Source: Gemmata massiliana (lineage in GTDB: Bacteria > Planctomycetota > Planctomycetia > Gemmatales > Gemmataceae). From it: DNA of 64,000 bases. The notes under the pieces are model-generated. The model worked only from the letters and a program-made list of their open reading frames with translations, did no database searches and was not told the origin of the DNA. The translations under genes were made by a program, and so were the position numbers. The DNA lies in NCBI GenBank assembly GCA_000531095.1, contig HG799473.1:114023-178022 (forward strand), given 5' to 3'. Shown here one piece after another: positions 43,171 to 52,131 of this stretch. The first letter of the stretch is position 1. Every line of letters begins with the position of its first letter.

Positions 43171-45171
43171 CTATTTGGAGCTCGTGGCGGTCGCGGTCAG
43201 GGACGAGAGCTGGGTCTGAATCCCCTTCAGGTTGTTAACTGCGGTCTCCATCGCCGCGAACTGCGACTGGAGCTGAGCGGTCTTGGCGTCGACGAGTGCT
43301 TGCTGCTTGGTGACGTTCGCGTCGATTGCCGACGTTTGCTTCGTGAACACTTCGTTGATCTGCTTGAACCGGCCGTTCACGGGGTCGAGGTACTTGTTGA
43401 GTACCGCCCCGAGGCGGCTGGCCAGGCCCTGGGTCACGTTCACGTTCGCGGACCCGGCGGAGGAGAGCGTCGAGGTCACCTGGAGCCCGTCGGTGTTCGC
43501 GTTCCCCGGGGAGCCGGAGAGGATCTGGCCGGACCCGGTCGCGGCCTCGGTCACACCGTTGACCACGAAGTTCCCGGCCACGTCCGTACCGGTCGCGGTC
43601 TCGGTCCCGTTGAACCCGAGGGCCGTGAGCAGGTCGGACGACCCGCCGGTGATCGCGACGCTGGCCGCGGAGCCGTACTTCTGGGAGGTAATTTGAACCT
43701 TACCGTCGCCGTTGACCGAAGCTGTGACGAGGTTCCCGTTCAGAGACGGGGCCGAGTTGATCGCCTTCTGGACCGCGGCGAGCAGATCGTCCGTGCTCGC
43801 GTAGGGACCGCCCGGGATGGTGACCCCGATCGAGGCCAAGCTGTTCAACTTGACCTGGAGCGTGGTTGGGGCCGAGCCGCTCAGGATCACCGGCGGGTTG
43901 GACCCGACGAGTACCGCCCGGGTCGCCGGGGCCGTGATGTTGACCTGGTACGCGGTGCCCGCCGTGGCCTTGGTCTTGTTCGTACCAACAAGGAAGCTGA
44001 CCCCGGTGGTGTCCGACGTGCCGGACAGCGAGAACAGGCGCTTGAAATCGGCCTGAGCGGTATCACTGGTGGCCAGTGCGGTGGTGAACTTCTCGGAATC
44101 GAACGTCAGCTTCCCTTCGTCGGTGAACGAGAGCCCGACCGTGGAGAGCCGGTTCGAGCTGGTGCTCAGCCCGGGGATCGTCGCCGAGAGAGCCCCGGCC
44201 AGTTCGTTCGCCAGCGCGGACACGTCACTGTTCCCGAGCAGCGCCCCGGCCGTCGAACTTTCGGCGTCGAACTGCGTTTGCTCGGTGATGAAATCGCGCA
44301 CCGCGTTGTACGAGGTGACGAAGTCCTGAACGGCCTTCACGGTGGAGTCGGTATCGGCCTTGACCGTCACGTTGATGGTCTTGGTCGCGTCCGCCTGGAT
44401 CACGTTCAGGCTGACGCCCGTAATCAGGTTGTTCACCTGGTTGGTCGCGCTCGTAACGGTGATCGCCCCGGCCCCGCTCCCGACCTTCACCTGGGCGTCC
44501 GTCGCGGCCTGGACCACGGTCGCGCCCGGGTCGATCGCGGCGCCGGTGCCGGTGCTCAAGTTGTTCGTCACGGTGATGGCGTTGGCCGATCCGGTCTTGG
44601 CGGACGTGAGCAACAACCGGTAGGGCGTCCCGCCCGTGCCGTCGTTGACCACGGACGCCCGGAGGTCGCCCCCGGCCGTGTTGATCGAGTCGGCCAGGCC
44701 CTGGAGCGTGTTGTTGCGGCTGTCGACCGTGACGGTCGTCGCGGTCCCGCTCCCGACCTGGAGGGTCAGCGTGCCTTCCTTGATTTGTGCGTTGGGGTCG
44801 GCGAACCCGGCGGACGAGACCTGCGCGGCCTTCGCGAGACTCACGACGGACAGCGAGTACGTGCCCGCGACCGCGGCCGTTCCCGCGACCGCGGTCACCG
44901 CCGCACTGTCGGACGTGGTCGCGACGCGCCCGTCGAACGCCCCACCACCCGACCGGGCCAGGGCATTGGTTTTAGATTGTAAATCGAACAGTTTGCCCTG
45001 CAGCGTGGCAAACGTGGCTTGTTTGCTGATGACGTCGGTTTTCTGGGCCTTGAACCGGTCGATCCGCGACTGGCTGATCGAGTTCAGCCCTTCGATGATC
45101 TTGGCGGTATCGATACCGGTGGCCAGGCCGGCGAAGTTGAGTCCGTTGGTGTTAACGCCGCTGATGGCCAT
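43171..45171 (-). CDS. fliD: Flagellar filament cap protein FliD (HAP2)
   Basis: 666 residues from the ATG at 45171, chosen for GAGG 6 bases upstream and for the N-terminal motif GLNFAGLATGIDTAKIIEGL that opens FliD proteins. The middle carries the FliD/flagellin IN motif (TYSLSVVSLAKAAQVSS, DSRNNTLQGLADSINTAGGD) and ITGVSLNVIQADATKTINVT. The C-terminus has LASRLGAVLNKYLDPVNGRF and a coiled coil (FTKQTSAIDANVTKQQALVD). At 666 residues it is longer than the roughly 470 of E. coli, owing to extra beta domains exposed on the cap. It precedes fliS. Confidence 0.93.
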   Translation of the reverse strand: MAISGVNTNGLNFAGLATGIDTAKIIEGLNSISQSRIDRFKAQKTDVISKQATFATLQGKLFDLQSKTNALARSGGGAFDGRVATTSDSAAVTAVAGTAAVAGTYSLSVVSLAKAAQVSSAGFADPNAQIKEGTLTLQVGSGTATTVTVDSRNNTLQGLADSINTAGGDLRASVVNDGTGGTPYRLLLTSAKTGSANAITVTNNLSTGTGAAIDPGATVVQAATDAQVKVGSGAGAITVTSATNQVNNLITGVSLNVIQADATKTINVTVKADTDSTVKAVQDFVTSYNAVRDFITEQTQFDAESSTAGALLGNSDVSALANELAGALSATIPGLSTSSNRLSTVGLSFTDEGKLTFDSEKFTTALATSDTAQADFKRLFSLSGTSDTTGVSFLVGTNKTKATAGTAYQVNITAPATRAVLVGSNPPVILSGSAPTTLQVKLNSLASIGVTIPGGPYASTDDLLAAVQKAINSAPSLNGNLVTASVNGDGKVQITSQKYGSAASVAITGGSSDLLTALGFNGTETATGTDVAGNFVVNGVTEAATGSGQILSGSPGNANTDGLQVTSTLSSAGSANVNVTQGLASRLGAVLNKYLDPVNGRFKQINEVFTKQTSAIDANVTKQQALVDAKTAQLQSQFAAMETAVNNLKGIQTQLSSLTATATSSK

Positions 45172-45239
45172 GAGGAACCTCGGGGTAGTTATGTGGGGCG
45201 CGAAAAGCGCGGAACGCGACAACCATAGTGTGCGGAATC

Positions 45240-45273
45240 GGGTGCGGGGCGAAGTTTCCTCCGCTCCGCACCC
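45240..45273. other. Imperfect hairpin between fliC and fliD
   Basis: GGGTGCGG and CCGCACCC pair around an inner imperfect stem (GCG/CGC). On the plus strand it is followed by TTTTGGTTATCTTTTT; on the transcribed minus strand it is not followed by a T-run. It may set the ratio of fliC to fliD messages by partial termination or mRNA processing. Confidence 0.4.
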
Positions 45274-45309
45274 TTTTGGTTATCTTTTTCCAACTAACCG
45301 CTCACCCGA

Positions 45310-47511
45310 TTAGCCCCGGAGGAGCTGGGCGACGAGGGCCGTCGTCTGGTTGGCGTTGCCGAGCACCGTCGCACCGGCCTGTTGCTGCGTCTGGAGGCGG
45401 GTGAAGTTCGCGATTTCGGACGCGAAGTCCGTGTCGCGGATGACCGACTGGGCCGCGGTCGTGTTCTCCAGGGTGTTCCGCAGGCTGTTGGTGTTGGACT
45501 CGAGGCTGTTCGTCTGGAAGGCCCCGAGCTTCGCACGGATGCTGGACACGTCGGTGATCGCCTGGTCGATGATCTTGATCGCGTCTTGCGCCCCGTTCGA
45601 GGTCGTGACGTCGATCAGGCTCAGGTCGGTCGTGGCGACGTTGTTCAGCCCGCTCACCCCGGTGCCGAGGCGGTCGGTCGTCACCTTGTCGATCGAGACC
45701 TTGCTGAACTCACCCGCGTTCGCCCCGATCTGGAAGCTCAGCGAGTTGTCGGTCACGTTCACCGTGTTGCTGCCCGCGGTCACCTTCCCGCCGCTCACCC
45801 CGACGTTGAACGTCAGGCCGGTGGTCGCGTCGCCCAGGGTCACCGCGTTGCCCAGCCCTTGCGAGCCGGTCGAGACGGTGGCTTCCGTCGCCCCGACGAA
45901 CACCCGGAGGGCGTTCCCGGCCACCCCGACGTCGGCCGAGCCGTTGCTCACGCCGGTCACCGCGGCGGTCGCGGCGGAGTCGGACTGGATGCTGATGGCG
46001 GCCGAGCCGAGCACGTTGCTCTGGATCGTCAGCTTGCCACCGACGGAGCCGCTGACGGTGAACTTGCCCGAGCCGCCGCCGTTGGCGGAAGCGTTGTCCA
46101 GGGCCGCCTGCACCTTGCTCACGATGGTCGCGGAGCTGTCGCCGGTGGCCAGCGAGACCACGATCGAGGCACTGTTGGTCAGGCTGCCCCCGGAGATGGT
46201 CAGCGTGCCCGAACCCGTGAGAGCCGCGCTGGTGATGTTGTTCGCCCCGGTGCCGCGGCCGCCGGTCGCGGTCCCGTTGGTCACCGTGGTGCTGCTCACC
46301 GTCGCCCCGCTGGTGCCGACCTGAGCGGTGGTCGCGATCCCGGTCGCCGTCGCCGGGGCCGTTGCCGACGAGATGTTCGCGGCACCGGCCACGGCCGTGA
46401 CCGCGGTGCTGCTGAGCTTGCTGGTGATGACCAGCGGAGCACCGGTGCTGCCGCTCACGGTGAAGTTGCCCGACCCGGCGGCCGCGTCGAGGGCGGCTTG
46501 GACTGCGGACACGACCGTGGCCCCGGTGCTGGTCGCGGACAGGTCCACGACGACGCCGGCGCTGGACAACCCGCCGCCCGTGAGGGTCAGGGTCGCGGTG
46601 CCGGTCGTACCGGTGAACGGGGTCGAGGCGGCGAAGCCGAGGATGGTCGAGACTTCGGAGGCCGCGGTCCCGCCGAACGTGACGGTGACAGCTTCGTTGC
46701 TGTCCTCGGCGACGATCTGGAACTCGGTCGCACCGTTACCGGTGTTGTTCACGGTGAAGGAGCTGCCCAGGGCGCCCCCGATCGCCGCCGCGATCGCCGC
46801 CGCGTTGTCACCGGTCTGAATGTTGGCGACAACCGAGGAGCTGAGCCCGCCGCCGCTGATCGTCACGGTGGCCGTACCCGTGGTCGTGCCCGCCGTCACG
46901 TTACCACCGGACTCCAGCACCGAGCCGTCCAGTGTGACGTTCGCCAAGTTGCCCGCACCGGTGATCGTACCGCCACCGGCCGCACCGACCGCGATCGTCT
47001 GGTTGCCGGTCGGGGCGGTCGCCCCAGCCTTGATCTGGCCCAGGGTGCTGGGGTTGGTGATGGAGGTCGCCAGAACCCCGGCCTGGCCGTTGAGCAGCAA
47101 CTTGTTGCTACCGAACTTGGTCGTGTTGGCGATGTTGTTGATGGTGCTGAGGGCGTTCGTGATTTCGGCCTGGTTCGCGGCGAGGGCCGCGGAGTCTTGC
47201 ACGCCGCTGTTGGCCGAGTCGAGGGCCAGGCCGCGGGCCTTCGTGAGGAGGGTGTTGAGTTCGTTCAGCGCGCCTTCAGCGGTCTGCACCAGCGAGACGG
47301 CCTTGTTCGAGTTGTCGATCGCGGTCGTGAGGCCGGCGATCTGGGCCCGTTGTTGTTCCGAGATCACGAGTCCGGCGGGGCCGTCCGCACCGCGGTTGAT
47401 CTTGAGACCGGTCGAGAGCCGTTCCAGCGACTTCGACAGAGCGGAGCTGGTGCGGTTGAGGTTCTGCTGAGCGTTGAGCGAGGCGTTGTTGTTGACGACT
47501 GACAGAGCCAT
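45310..47511 (-). CDS. fliC: Flagellin FliC with three repeated beta domains
   Basis: 733 residues from the ATG at 47511 (GGAG 9 bases upstream). The conserved D0/D1 ends are intact: SVVNNNASLNAQQNLNRTSS, SLERLSTGLKINRGADGPAG and, at the C-terminus, ITDVSSIRAKLGAFQTNSLE, RDTDFASEIANFTRLQTQQQ. The exposed centre is large and built of three related units of about 75 residues starting near residues 213, 304 and 435, each with a TxTxxGGxLSS strand, an AAAI/VVSAVQAAL helix and an FTVSGS-like strand. It is Ala/Thr/Gly/Ser/Val-rich and poor in charged residues. A sigma-28-like promoter lies 62 bases upstream. Confidence 0.94.
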   Translation of the reverse strand: MALSVVNNNASLNAQQNLNRTSSALSKSLERLSTGLKINRGADGPAGLVISEQQRAQIAGLTTAIDNSNKAVSLVQTAEGALNELNTLLTKARGLALDSANSGVQDSAALAANQAEITNALSTINNIANTTKFGSNKLLLNGQAGVLATSITNPSTLGQIKAGATAPTGNQTIAVGAAGGGTITGAGNLANVTLDGSVLESGGNVTAGTTTGTATVTISGGGLSSSVVANIQTGDNAAAIAAAIGGALGSSFTVNNTGNGATEFQIVAEDSNEAVTVTFGGTAASEVSTILGFAASTPFTGTTGTATLTLTGGGLSSAGVVVDLSATSTGATVVSAVQAALDAAAGSGNFTVSGSTGAPLVITSKLSSTAVTAVAGAANISSATAPATATGIATTAQVGTSGATVSSTTVTNGTATGGRGTGANNITSAALTGSGTLTISGGSLTNSASIVVSLATGDSSATIVSKVQAALDNASANGGGSGKFTVSGSVGGKLTIQSNVLGSAAISIQSDSAATAAVTGVSNGSADVGVAGNALRVFVGATEATVSTGSQGLGNAVTLGDATTGLTFNVGVSGGKVTAGSNTVNVTDNSLSFQIGANAGEFSKVSIDKVTTDRLGTGVSGLNNVATTDLSLIDVTTSNGAQDAIKIIDQAITDVSSIRAKLGAFQTNSLESNTNSLRNTLENTTAAQSVIRDTDFASEIANFTRLQTQQQAGATVLGNANQTTALVAQLLRG

Positions 47512-47572
47512 TGCGAGGCACTCCAAGTTTGGTGTTTCTTGCGGGTTGGTGAGTCCGACCCGTCTGCATGAG

Positions 47573-47598
47573 TTATCGAAGTCGGTACCCGAAATTTG
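47573..47598 (-). promoter_or_regulatory. Sigma-28 (FliA)-like promoter of fliC
   Basis: On the minus strand: CAAATTTC, 10 bases, TTCGATAA. It resembles the FliA consensus TAAAGTTT-N11-GCCGATAA and is nearly the same as the element upstream of the flgM-like gene. The -10 end lies 62 bases before the fliC start. Confidence 0.65.
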
Positions 47599-47661
47599 CC
47601 CGCGATTTTTCGGTCACCCGGCCCCGACGTGTGACACACTGTGTCCCGAAATTCGGCGCCC

Positions 47662-47704
47662 AAAAAGCCGACGGCCCCGGGGAGCAATCTGCTCCCCGGG
47701 GCCG
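47662..47704 (-). terminator. Intrinsic terminator of the flgM-like gene
   Basis: A perfect 15-bp GC-rich stem (CGGCCCCGGGGAGCA at 47672-47686 with its complement at 47690-47704) around a 3-base loop. On the minus strand it is followed by GTCGGCTTTTTGG. It begins 28 bases beyond the stop of the flgM-like gene and separates it from the fliC promoter. Confidence 0.9.
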
Positions 47705-47732
47705 TTAGTGTTCGTATCGTTCCGCTCGAGAG

Positions 47733-48056
47733 TTACTCGACGTCGGGGGCCGGGAGCACGCCCGCGTTCACCATCGACCGGGCGGCCGCGGCTGCGGCTT
47801 CCGGGGTGTTGAAGTCGCCCGCGGCGAGCCGGGCGGCGGCGACCGCGACGACGTCGGGCCGGACCTCGGGGCTCTGGCGGACGGCGGACAGCAGCGTGGC
47901 CAGCTTACCGGTCAGCGCGAATTCCTTCGTGCTACCGGGCTGAACGGTCGACTGCGGCGCCGCGGCCGGGGCCGTCTCGGACGTGCGATTGCTGGACCGG
48001 ACAGCGGGGGTTTGTTGGGGGGCGGTTTGTTGGGCTCCGGATGGTTCGATTCTCAT
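47733..48056 (-). CDS. FlgM-like anti-sigma-28 factor (candidate)
   Basis: 107 residues from the ATG at 48056 (a GTG at 48068 would add four). The N-terminal half is polar and disordered (SGAQQTAPQQTPAVRSSNRT); the C-terminal half is helical with SPEVRPDVVAVAAARLAAGD, FNTPEAAAAAARSMVNAG. This resembles the FlgM C-domain pattern VRxxKVxxLKxAIxxGxYxV, with DFNT in place of the GxY turn. Size, position next to fliC, its own sigma-28-like promoter and its own terminator all suit FlgM, which blocks sigma-28 until it is exported through the finished hook. The identification is tentative because residue identity is low. Confidence 0.55.
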   Translation of the reverse strand: MRIEPSGAQQTAPQQTPAVRSSNRTSETAPAAAPQSTVQPGSTKEFALTGKLATLLSAVRQSPEVRPDVVAVAAARLAAGDFNTPEAAAAAARSMVNAGVLPAPDVE

Positions 48057-48110
48057 GACTCGACTCACGTTTCAGGTGTGGGTGCCGGTGTTCGCGGCCT
48101 ACAGAAATAG

Positions 48111-48136
48111 TTATCGAGGGGGACTCAGAAAATTTG
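48111..48136 (-). promoter_or_regulatory. Sigma-28 (FliA)-like promoter of the flgM-like gene
   Basis: On the minus strand: CAAATTTT, 10 bases, CTCGATAA. The two boxes and the spacing are the same as in the fliC element except for one base in each box. The -10 end lies 55 bases before the ATG at 48056. Confidence 0.65.
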
Positions 48137-48223
48137 CCCCAAATTACCGGCAATAATCTCGGAGGGGTGTTTTCGATCATACCTTTGGAGCAAACCCCGC
48201 ACAACTTCAACCGGTTTAATAGC

Positions 48224-50503
48224 ATGAGCGACGCCCCTCTACCGCCCCCACCATCCGCTGAAGCCCTCGCGGCCTGGGCCGCCGCAGAAGCCGAGGCCGA
48301 GCGCGAGCTCGCCGAAATGGACGCCCGGGCCGCCGCAGAAGCGGCCGCGGCCGCAGCCGCCGGAAGCAGCGCGGCCCCCAGCGCCCCGACAGGTGGGCAC
48401 AGCGGCCACGGCCCGCGCCCCCCGTTCTTCCTCAAACTCATCGCGAAGTCGCGCCGGTTCGTCGGCGTGGGCCTCTTCCTGCTGTGCGCGGGCGGCGGCG
48501 CGGGCGCGGGCATCGCCTACACGAACAAGATCAAGCACGCGGAAGCCGCAGCAGCCGCGGCCGAGGCCGAGGAACACGCGGACGATGCCCACGCAAAGGA
48601 TGCCCACGCAAAGGATGCTCACGGGAAGGGCGCGCACACGAAGGGCGCTCACGGCCCCGCGGAGGTGTCCCTCTCGACGCGCATCGACACGCTGATCCGC
48701 TCGGGCGCGTATTCGGAAGCGCTGGGGCTGGTCCGCACGGCCCCGCCCAAAACGTTCGGCCCCGACGCGGCCCCGCTCGCGTACCGCGAGGCCCTGTGCC
48801 TCGAAGGGCTGGGGAAGTGGAAGGACGCGGACGCGGCCTTTAAGAAGGCCGAGGCCGATACGAACGTGGGCGCGTGGGCGCGGGCGCTCCTGGGCCGGGC
48901 GCGGTGCGCGGTCGCGACGGACGAGCCCCAAGCGGCCCGGGCGCTCGCGGACCGCGTGCTGATCCGCTCCGGGCACCCGGAGTGCCGGGGCACGAAGGTC
49001 TATGAAGAAGGGCTCCACCTGCGGGCACAGCTCGCCGTGCGCGAACTCGGCGGCGGGCGCGACGTCGACCCGCTCGACGCGGACGCGCTCGCGTGGCCGG
49101 TGATGCTCCTGAGCCCGGACAAGAGCCTCGACTGGCTCGCGACCGATACCCCGCCCGTCAGCCCGATCCCGGACGCCGGGCGCGACCTCGTGGAGTTCCA
49201 CCGCACGGACTCGCACGGCAACGCTGAAATCACCGCGCGCCTGTCGGTGCGGCCCGCGATCCAGGTGCTGCGGGCCATCGCGAAGGCCGCGGGACTGGCG
49301 GTGCGGGCCGAAAACGACGTCATCGCGGCCCTGGCCGCCCCCATCGGACCGATCGAGGTCGAGCGCCTGCCGCTCGGTGAGGTGCTCTCCGCGGTCACCG
49401 ACCGGGCCGGGGTGGTGTGGGACATCCGGGGCGAAACGCTGATCCTCACGCGCGGCTCGCGCCCGTCCGAGGCCGGGGCCACCGCGGAGGCGATCCGCCG
49501 ACTCCTCGTGCTCGCCCCCGAGCACCCGATGGGCGAGGCCACGCGGGTCACGCTCGCGAACATCGACCTCCGCGCCGGCCGGTTCCGCGCCGCGACCGCC
49601 GGGTACAAGCAGGTTCTGGAGAGCGCGGGCACCAGCCAGGACGTCACGCACGCGGCCTTCAACCTGGGGCTGCTCGAACTCAAGGACGGCGTCCGGAACG
49701 CGGCCCGGGCGCGGTTCCTGGAAGTCATCGACCGCGCGCCGGGCACCCGCTGGGCGGACACGGCCTGGTACTGGATCGGGCGCACGTACCTCGACGGCGA
49801 TGCCCCCGAACTGGCCCGCCGCGCGTACATGACCGCGCTGGAAGGCAAAACACCGGAAGTGACCTCGGGCGCGGCCCTCGCGGTGATCGCGTGCGACCTG
49901 CTCACGGGGGACACCGAAACCGCCACGGACCGGATCCGCGACACCCGGTTCATCAACCGGGAGGCGCACGCGAACCTGGCGGCCTTTTTCGAGCGCCTCA
50001 CGCAGTACCGGGTGGCCCCGACCGAGAGCCGGCGCGAGCTGCTCCTCGCCGCGCTCAAGGGCGCGAACGAGGTCCGCGGGCTGGGGCCGGCGGGCGCGTA
50101 CCTCGCGGGCCGCGTGTACCTCGAACTCGGGATGGCCCAGCAGATGAGCGACCTGTACGACGCGGCCGTTGAAACCGCCCGCGGGCCGATCGCCCTGCGC
50201 ATGCTGTTCGACACGGCCGAGCGGTTCGACCGGCTCGGGGCGCACAAGCCGGCCCGGTCGCGGTACCTGGCCATCGCCGCCGCGGACCCGGAAGGGCTGG
50301 GCGCGCTGGCGGAACTGCGGCTCGCGGCGATGGCCGCCCGCGAGGGCCAGGGCGTGGAAGCCGTCCGCCGGTGCCGGACCATTGTGGACCGGTCGACCGT
50401 GTCGCGCGCGGAACTGCTGACCGTCATGGGCCGCGGGTACGAGTTGCAGAAGAAGCACGGGCTGGCCGCCGAGTGCTTCGCCGGCCGCGTTCCCGCCGAA
50501 TAA
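48224..50503 (+). CDS. Membrane-anchored TPR protein with an STN-like domain
   Basis: 759 residues from the ATG at 48224. An Ala/Glu-rich cytoplasmic N-terminus (AEAEAERELAEMDARAAAEA) precedes one membrane helix (FVGVGLFLLCAGGGAGAGIA, about residues 86-105), then an Ala/Glu stretch and a five-residue repeat around HAKDA (HAKDAHAKDAHGKGAHTKGA). TPR-like helices follow (RTAPPKTFGPDAAPLAYREA, ALCLEGLGKWKDADAAFKKA). In the middle an STN-type segment is seen: LRAIAKAAGLAVRAENDVIA, VERLPLGEVLSAVTDRAGVV and WDIRGETLILTRG, as in secretin and TonB-receptor N-domains. More TPRs form the C-terminal half. It is transcribed away from the flgM-like gene and shares its upstream region. Function unknown. Confidence 0.75.
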   Translation: MSDAPLPPPPSAEALAAWAAAEAEAERELAEMDARAAAEAAAAAAAGSSAAPSAPTGGHSGHGPRPPFFLKLIAKSRRFVGVGLFLLCAGGGAGAGIAYTNKIKHAEAAAAAAEAEEHADDAHAKDAHAKDAHGKGAHTKGAHGPAEVSLSTRIDTLIRSGAYSEALGLVRTAPPKTFGPDAAPLAYREALCLEGLGKWKDADAAFKKAEADTNVGAWARALLGRARCAVATDEPQAARALADRVLIRSGHPECRGTKVYEEGLHLRAQLAVRELGGGRDVDPLDADALAWPVMLLSPDKSLDWLATDTPPVSPIPDAGRDLVEFHRTDSHGNAEITARLSVRPAIQVLRAIAKAAGLAVRAENDVIAALAAPIGPIEVERLPLGEVLSAVTDRAGVVWDIRGETLILTRGSRPSEAGATAEAIRRLLVLAPEHPMGEATRVTLANIDLRAGRFRAATAGYKQVLESAGTSQDVTHAAFNLGLLELKDGVRNAARARFLEVIDRAPGTRWADTAWYWIGRTYLDGDAPELARRAYMTALEGKTPEVTSGAALAVIACDLLTGDTETATDRIRDTRFINREAHANLAAFFERLTQYRVAPTESRRELLLAALKGANEVRGLGPAGAYLAGRVYLELGMAQQMSDLYDAAVETARGPIALRMLFDTAERFDRLGAHKPARSRYLAIAAADPEGLGALAELRLAAMAAREGQGVEAVRRCRTIVDRSTVSRAELLTVMGRGYELQKKHGLAAECFAGRVPAE

Positions 50504-50647
50504 GATTGAGTGACACCCACTTCCCCGCGGCACCACCGCGGGGAAGCACCTCCCACAGCTCAACACGTCGCACGTCCGCTCTCAAACCGCTTCGATCTTT
50601 TCACCGCACCAACAAGCCGCACCAATTCAAGGCGCGAGGACATCGCG

Positions 50648-51076
50648 TCACTTGAACTGCCCGAGCGCGGCCACGACCAGCAGCACCGCGAGAACCGTGC
50701 TGAAGACGGCCCCCATCACGATCGCGAAGATCGCCCGCACCTTTCCGTCGAGCTTCGGGTTCTTCTTCAGGTGAACGAGCGCCAGGATGCCGAACAGCAG
50801 CGCGAACGGGGCCGGCAGGCACAGCACGGAAATCAGCCCGACGTAGCCCGCGATGATGGCGAGGGCCGACGTGTTGAGCGGCACGACCATCTTCAGCGCC
50901 GGATCGGGTCCGTCGTCACGCGGGCGGCGGCGCGGGCGCGGGTAATCGTCGTACTCGTCGTCGTCTTCGGGCGGGCGCCGGGGCCGGCGCGGGCGCTCAT
51001 CGGATTCGTCCCCGGCGCGCTCGCGCGGCGGCCTTCGGTTCGGACGGTCTTCGGGTAAAGGGGTGTCGTCGGGCAC
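50648..51076 (-). CDS. Small membrane protein (DUF4190-like)
   Basis: 142 residues from a GTG at 51076 with AGGAG 5 bases upstream. A long charged N-terminus rich in Arg, Pro, Asp and Glu (RPRRPRRPPEDDDEYDDYPR) is followed by two membrane helices (ALAIIAGYVGLISVLCLPAP with FALLFGILAL, and IFAIVMGAVFSTVLAVLLVV) joined by HLKKNPKLDGKVRA. The helix pair and the linker with a Gly-Lys motif match the DUF4190 family, whose role is unknown. The N-terminal tail should lie in the cytoplasm and is probably disordered. Confidence 0.78.
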   Translation of the reverse strand: MPDDTPLPEDRPNRRPPRERAGDESDERPRRPRRPPEDDDEYDDYPRPRRRPRDDGPDPALKMVVPLNTSALAIIAGYVGLISVLCLPAPFALLFGILALVHLKKNPKLDGKVRAIFAIVMGAVFSTVLAVLLVVAALGQFK

Positions 51077-51119
51077 AGCGACTCCTGGTTACAACTCGTG
51101 TGAGGTACGAAACAACAAA

Positions 51120-51143
51120 GCCCGCCCGATGAACCGGACGGGC
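51120..51143 (-). terminator. Terminator of the exported Gly/Lys-rich gene
   Basis: GCCCGTCCG and CGGGCGGGC (minus strand) pair with one mismatch around GTTCAT and are followed by TTTGTTGTTTCG. It begins 30 bases beyond the stop at 51174. Confidence 0.75.
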
Positions 51144-51173
51144 CAGTCGGCCGTTCAGAGACCGGGTGCGGGG

Positions 51174-51959
51174 TCAGTCCTTCTTCGGGAACGTCGGGCG
51201 CAACTTGGCCGTGTCGAACGGCTCGCCCACGAGCCCCTTCCACGCGGTCTTCTGGGTCGCGTCGAGGGCCTCCTCGACCTTCGCCCACGTTTCCTTGCGG
51301 AGCTTGTCCACCTTCTTGTTCGCGGCGTCAAACTTCTCCGGGTCGAACTGACCCTTGCCGCCGCCACCCGCTTCGGCGAAGAGTTCGCGGCTCTCCTTGT
51401 TGTACTCGTCGACGATCCCCTTCACGGTGCTCTTCTGCGAGTCGCTCAGCTTGAGGGCCGCGGCGACTTCCTTCATGACCGCTTTCTGCGCTTCCGTCGT
51501 GCCTCCGAACCCGCCCTTGCCGCCCTTACCGCCGCCCTTACCGCCACCGCCCTTGGCTTCCGGGTCGTTGAACACGGTGAAGTTCATCACCTGGATCGAG
51601 ATCTGCTTCAGCCGCTTCTTCTGGTCGGCGTTGAGCGTCTCGTCCACGATCTTCTTGACCTCTTCGTTCACCTTCGTGCGCTTCTCGTTCAGCTCGGTGA
51701 ACTTGTCCTTGTCGAAACCGCCCTTGAACGCCTCGCCGAACTCCTTGTTCATTTCCGCTTGCTTCTCGACGGCCGGCTTGAGCTTGTCCTTCTGCGCGTC
51801 GGTCAGCTTGATCTCTTCCTGGAGGGCCGCGTTGGTCAGCACCAGGACGTTCACGTCTTGACCGCCGAACCCGAACCCGCCCCGCCCCGGTTGGGCCGCC
51901 ACGACTGTGACGATACCCGCGGCCAGCAGAGCCGCAACCAGACACCGAATCGCTCGCAT
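51174..51959 (-). CDS. Exported helical protein with two LTxxQ-like segments
   Basis: 261 residues from the ATG at 51959 (GAGG 5 bases upstream), with a signal peptide (MRAIRCLVAALLAAGIVTVVAA). Two similar helical halves are joined by a Gly/Lys-rich hinge (KGGGGKGGGKGGKGGFGG). Each half contains an LTDAQKDK / LSDSQKST motif and a DKFTELNEKRTKVNEEVKK / KFDAANKKVDKLRKETWAK helix, reminiscent of the LTxxQ motif of Spy/CpxP-type periplasmic proteins. The internal duplication is readable by eye. Function unknown; many planctomycetes encode such proteins. Confidence 0.75.
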   Translation of the reverse strand: MRAIRCLVAALLAAGIVTVVAAQPGRGGFGFGGQDVNVLVLTNAALQEEIKLTDAQKDKLKPAVEKQAEMNKEFGEAFKGGFDKDKFTELNEKRTKVNEEVKKIVDETLNADQKKRLKQISIQVMNFTVFNDPEAKGGGGKGGGKGGKGGFGGTTEAQKAVMKEVAAALKLSDSQKSTVKGIVDEYNKESRELFAEAGGGGKGQFDPEKFDAANKKVDKLRKETWAKVEEALDATQKTAWKGLVGEPFDTAKLRPTFPKKD

Positions 51960-52073
51960 GACGTCCTCTTGGGTAGAGAGGTGAATCGTTCGCCGGTGCG
52001 GGTACGAGTTCCCGTCGGCTGTCCACATCGTTACGCCGAGAGAGTGAAAAGGGGATGAGAAAGTAACAAAATG

Positions 52074-52102
52074 AAAAAAGCCCGCGGCCGAAGTCGCGGG
52101 CT
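52074..52102 (-). terminator. Intrinsic terminator of the TIGR03009 gene
   Basis: On the minus strand AGCCCGCG and CGCGGGCT form an 8-bp stem around an 8-base loop, followed directly by TTTTTTCA. It begins 30 bases after the stop at 52132. Confidence 0.88.
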
Positions 52103-52131
52103 TCTCACAAAAGCAATCACTAGAAGCGTTA

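Noticed and set aside
42568..44982. 804-codon plus-strand frame opposite fliS and fliD
   Set aside because: Shadow of fliD; composition dominated by Arg, Gly and Val with no domain.
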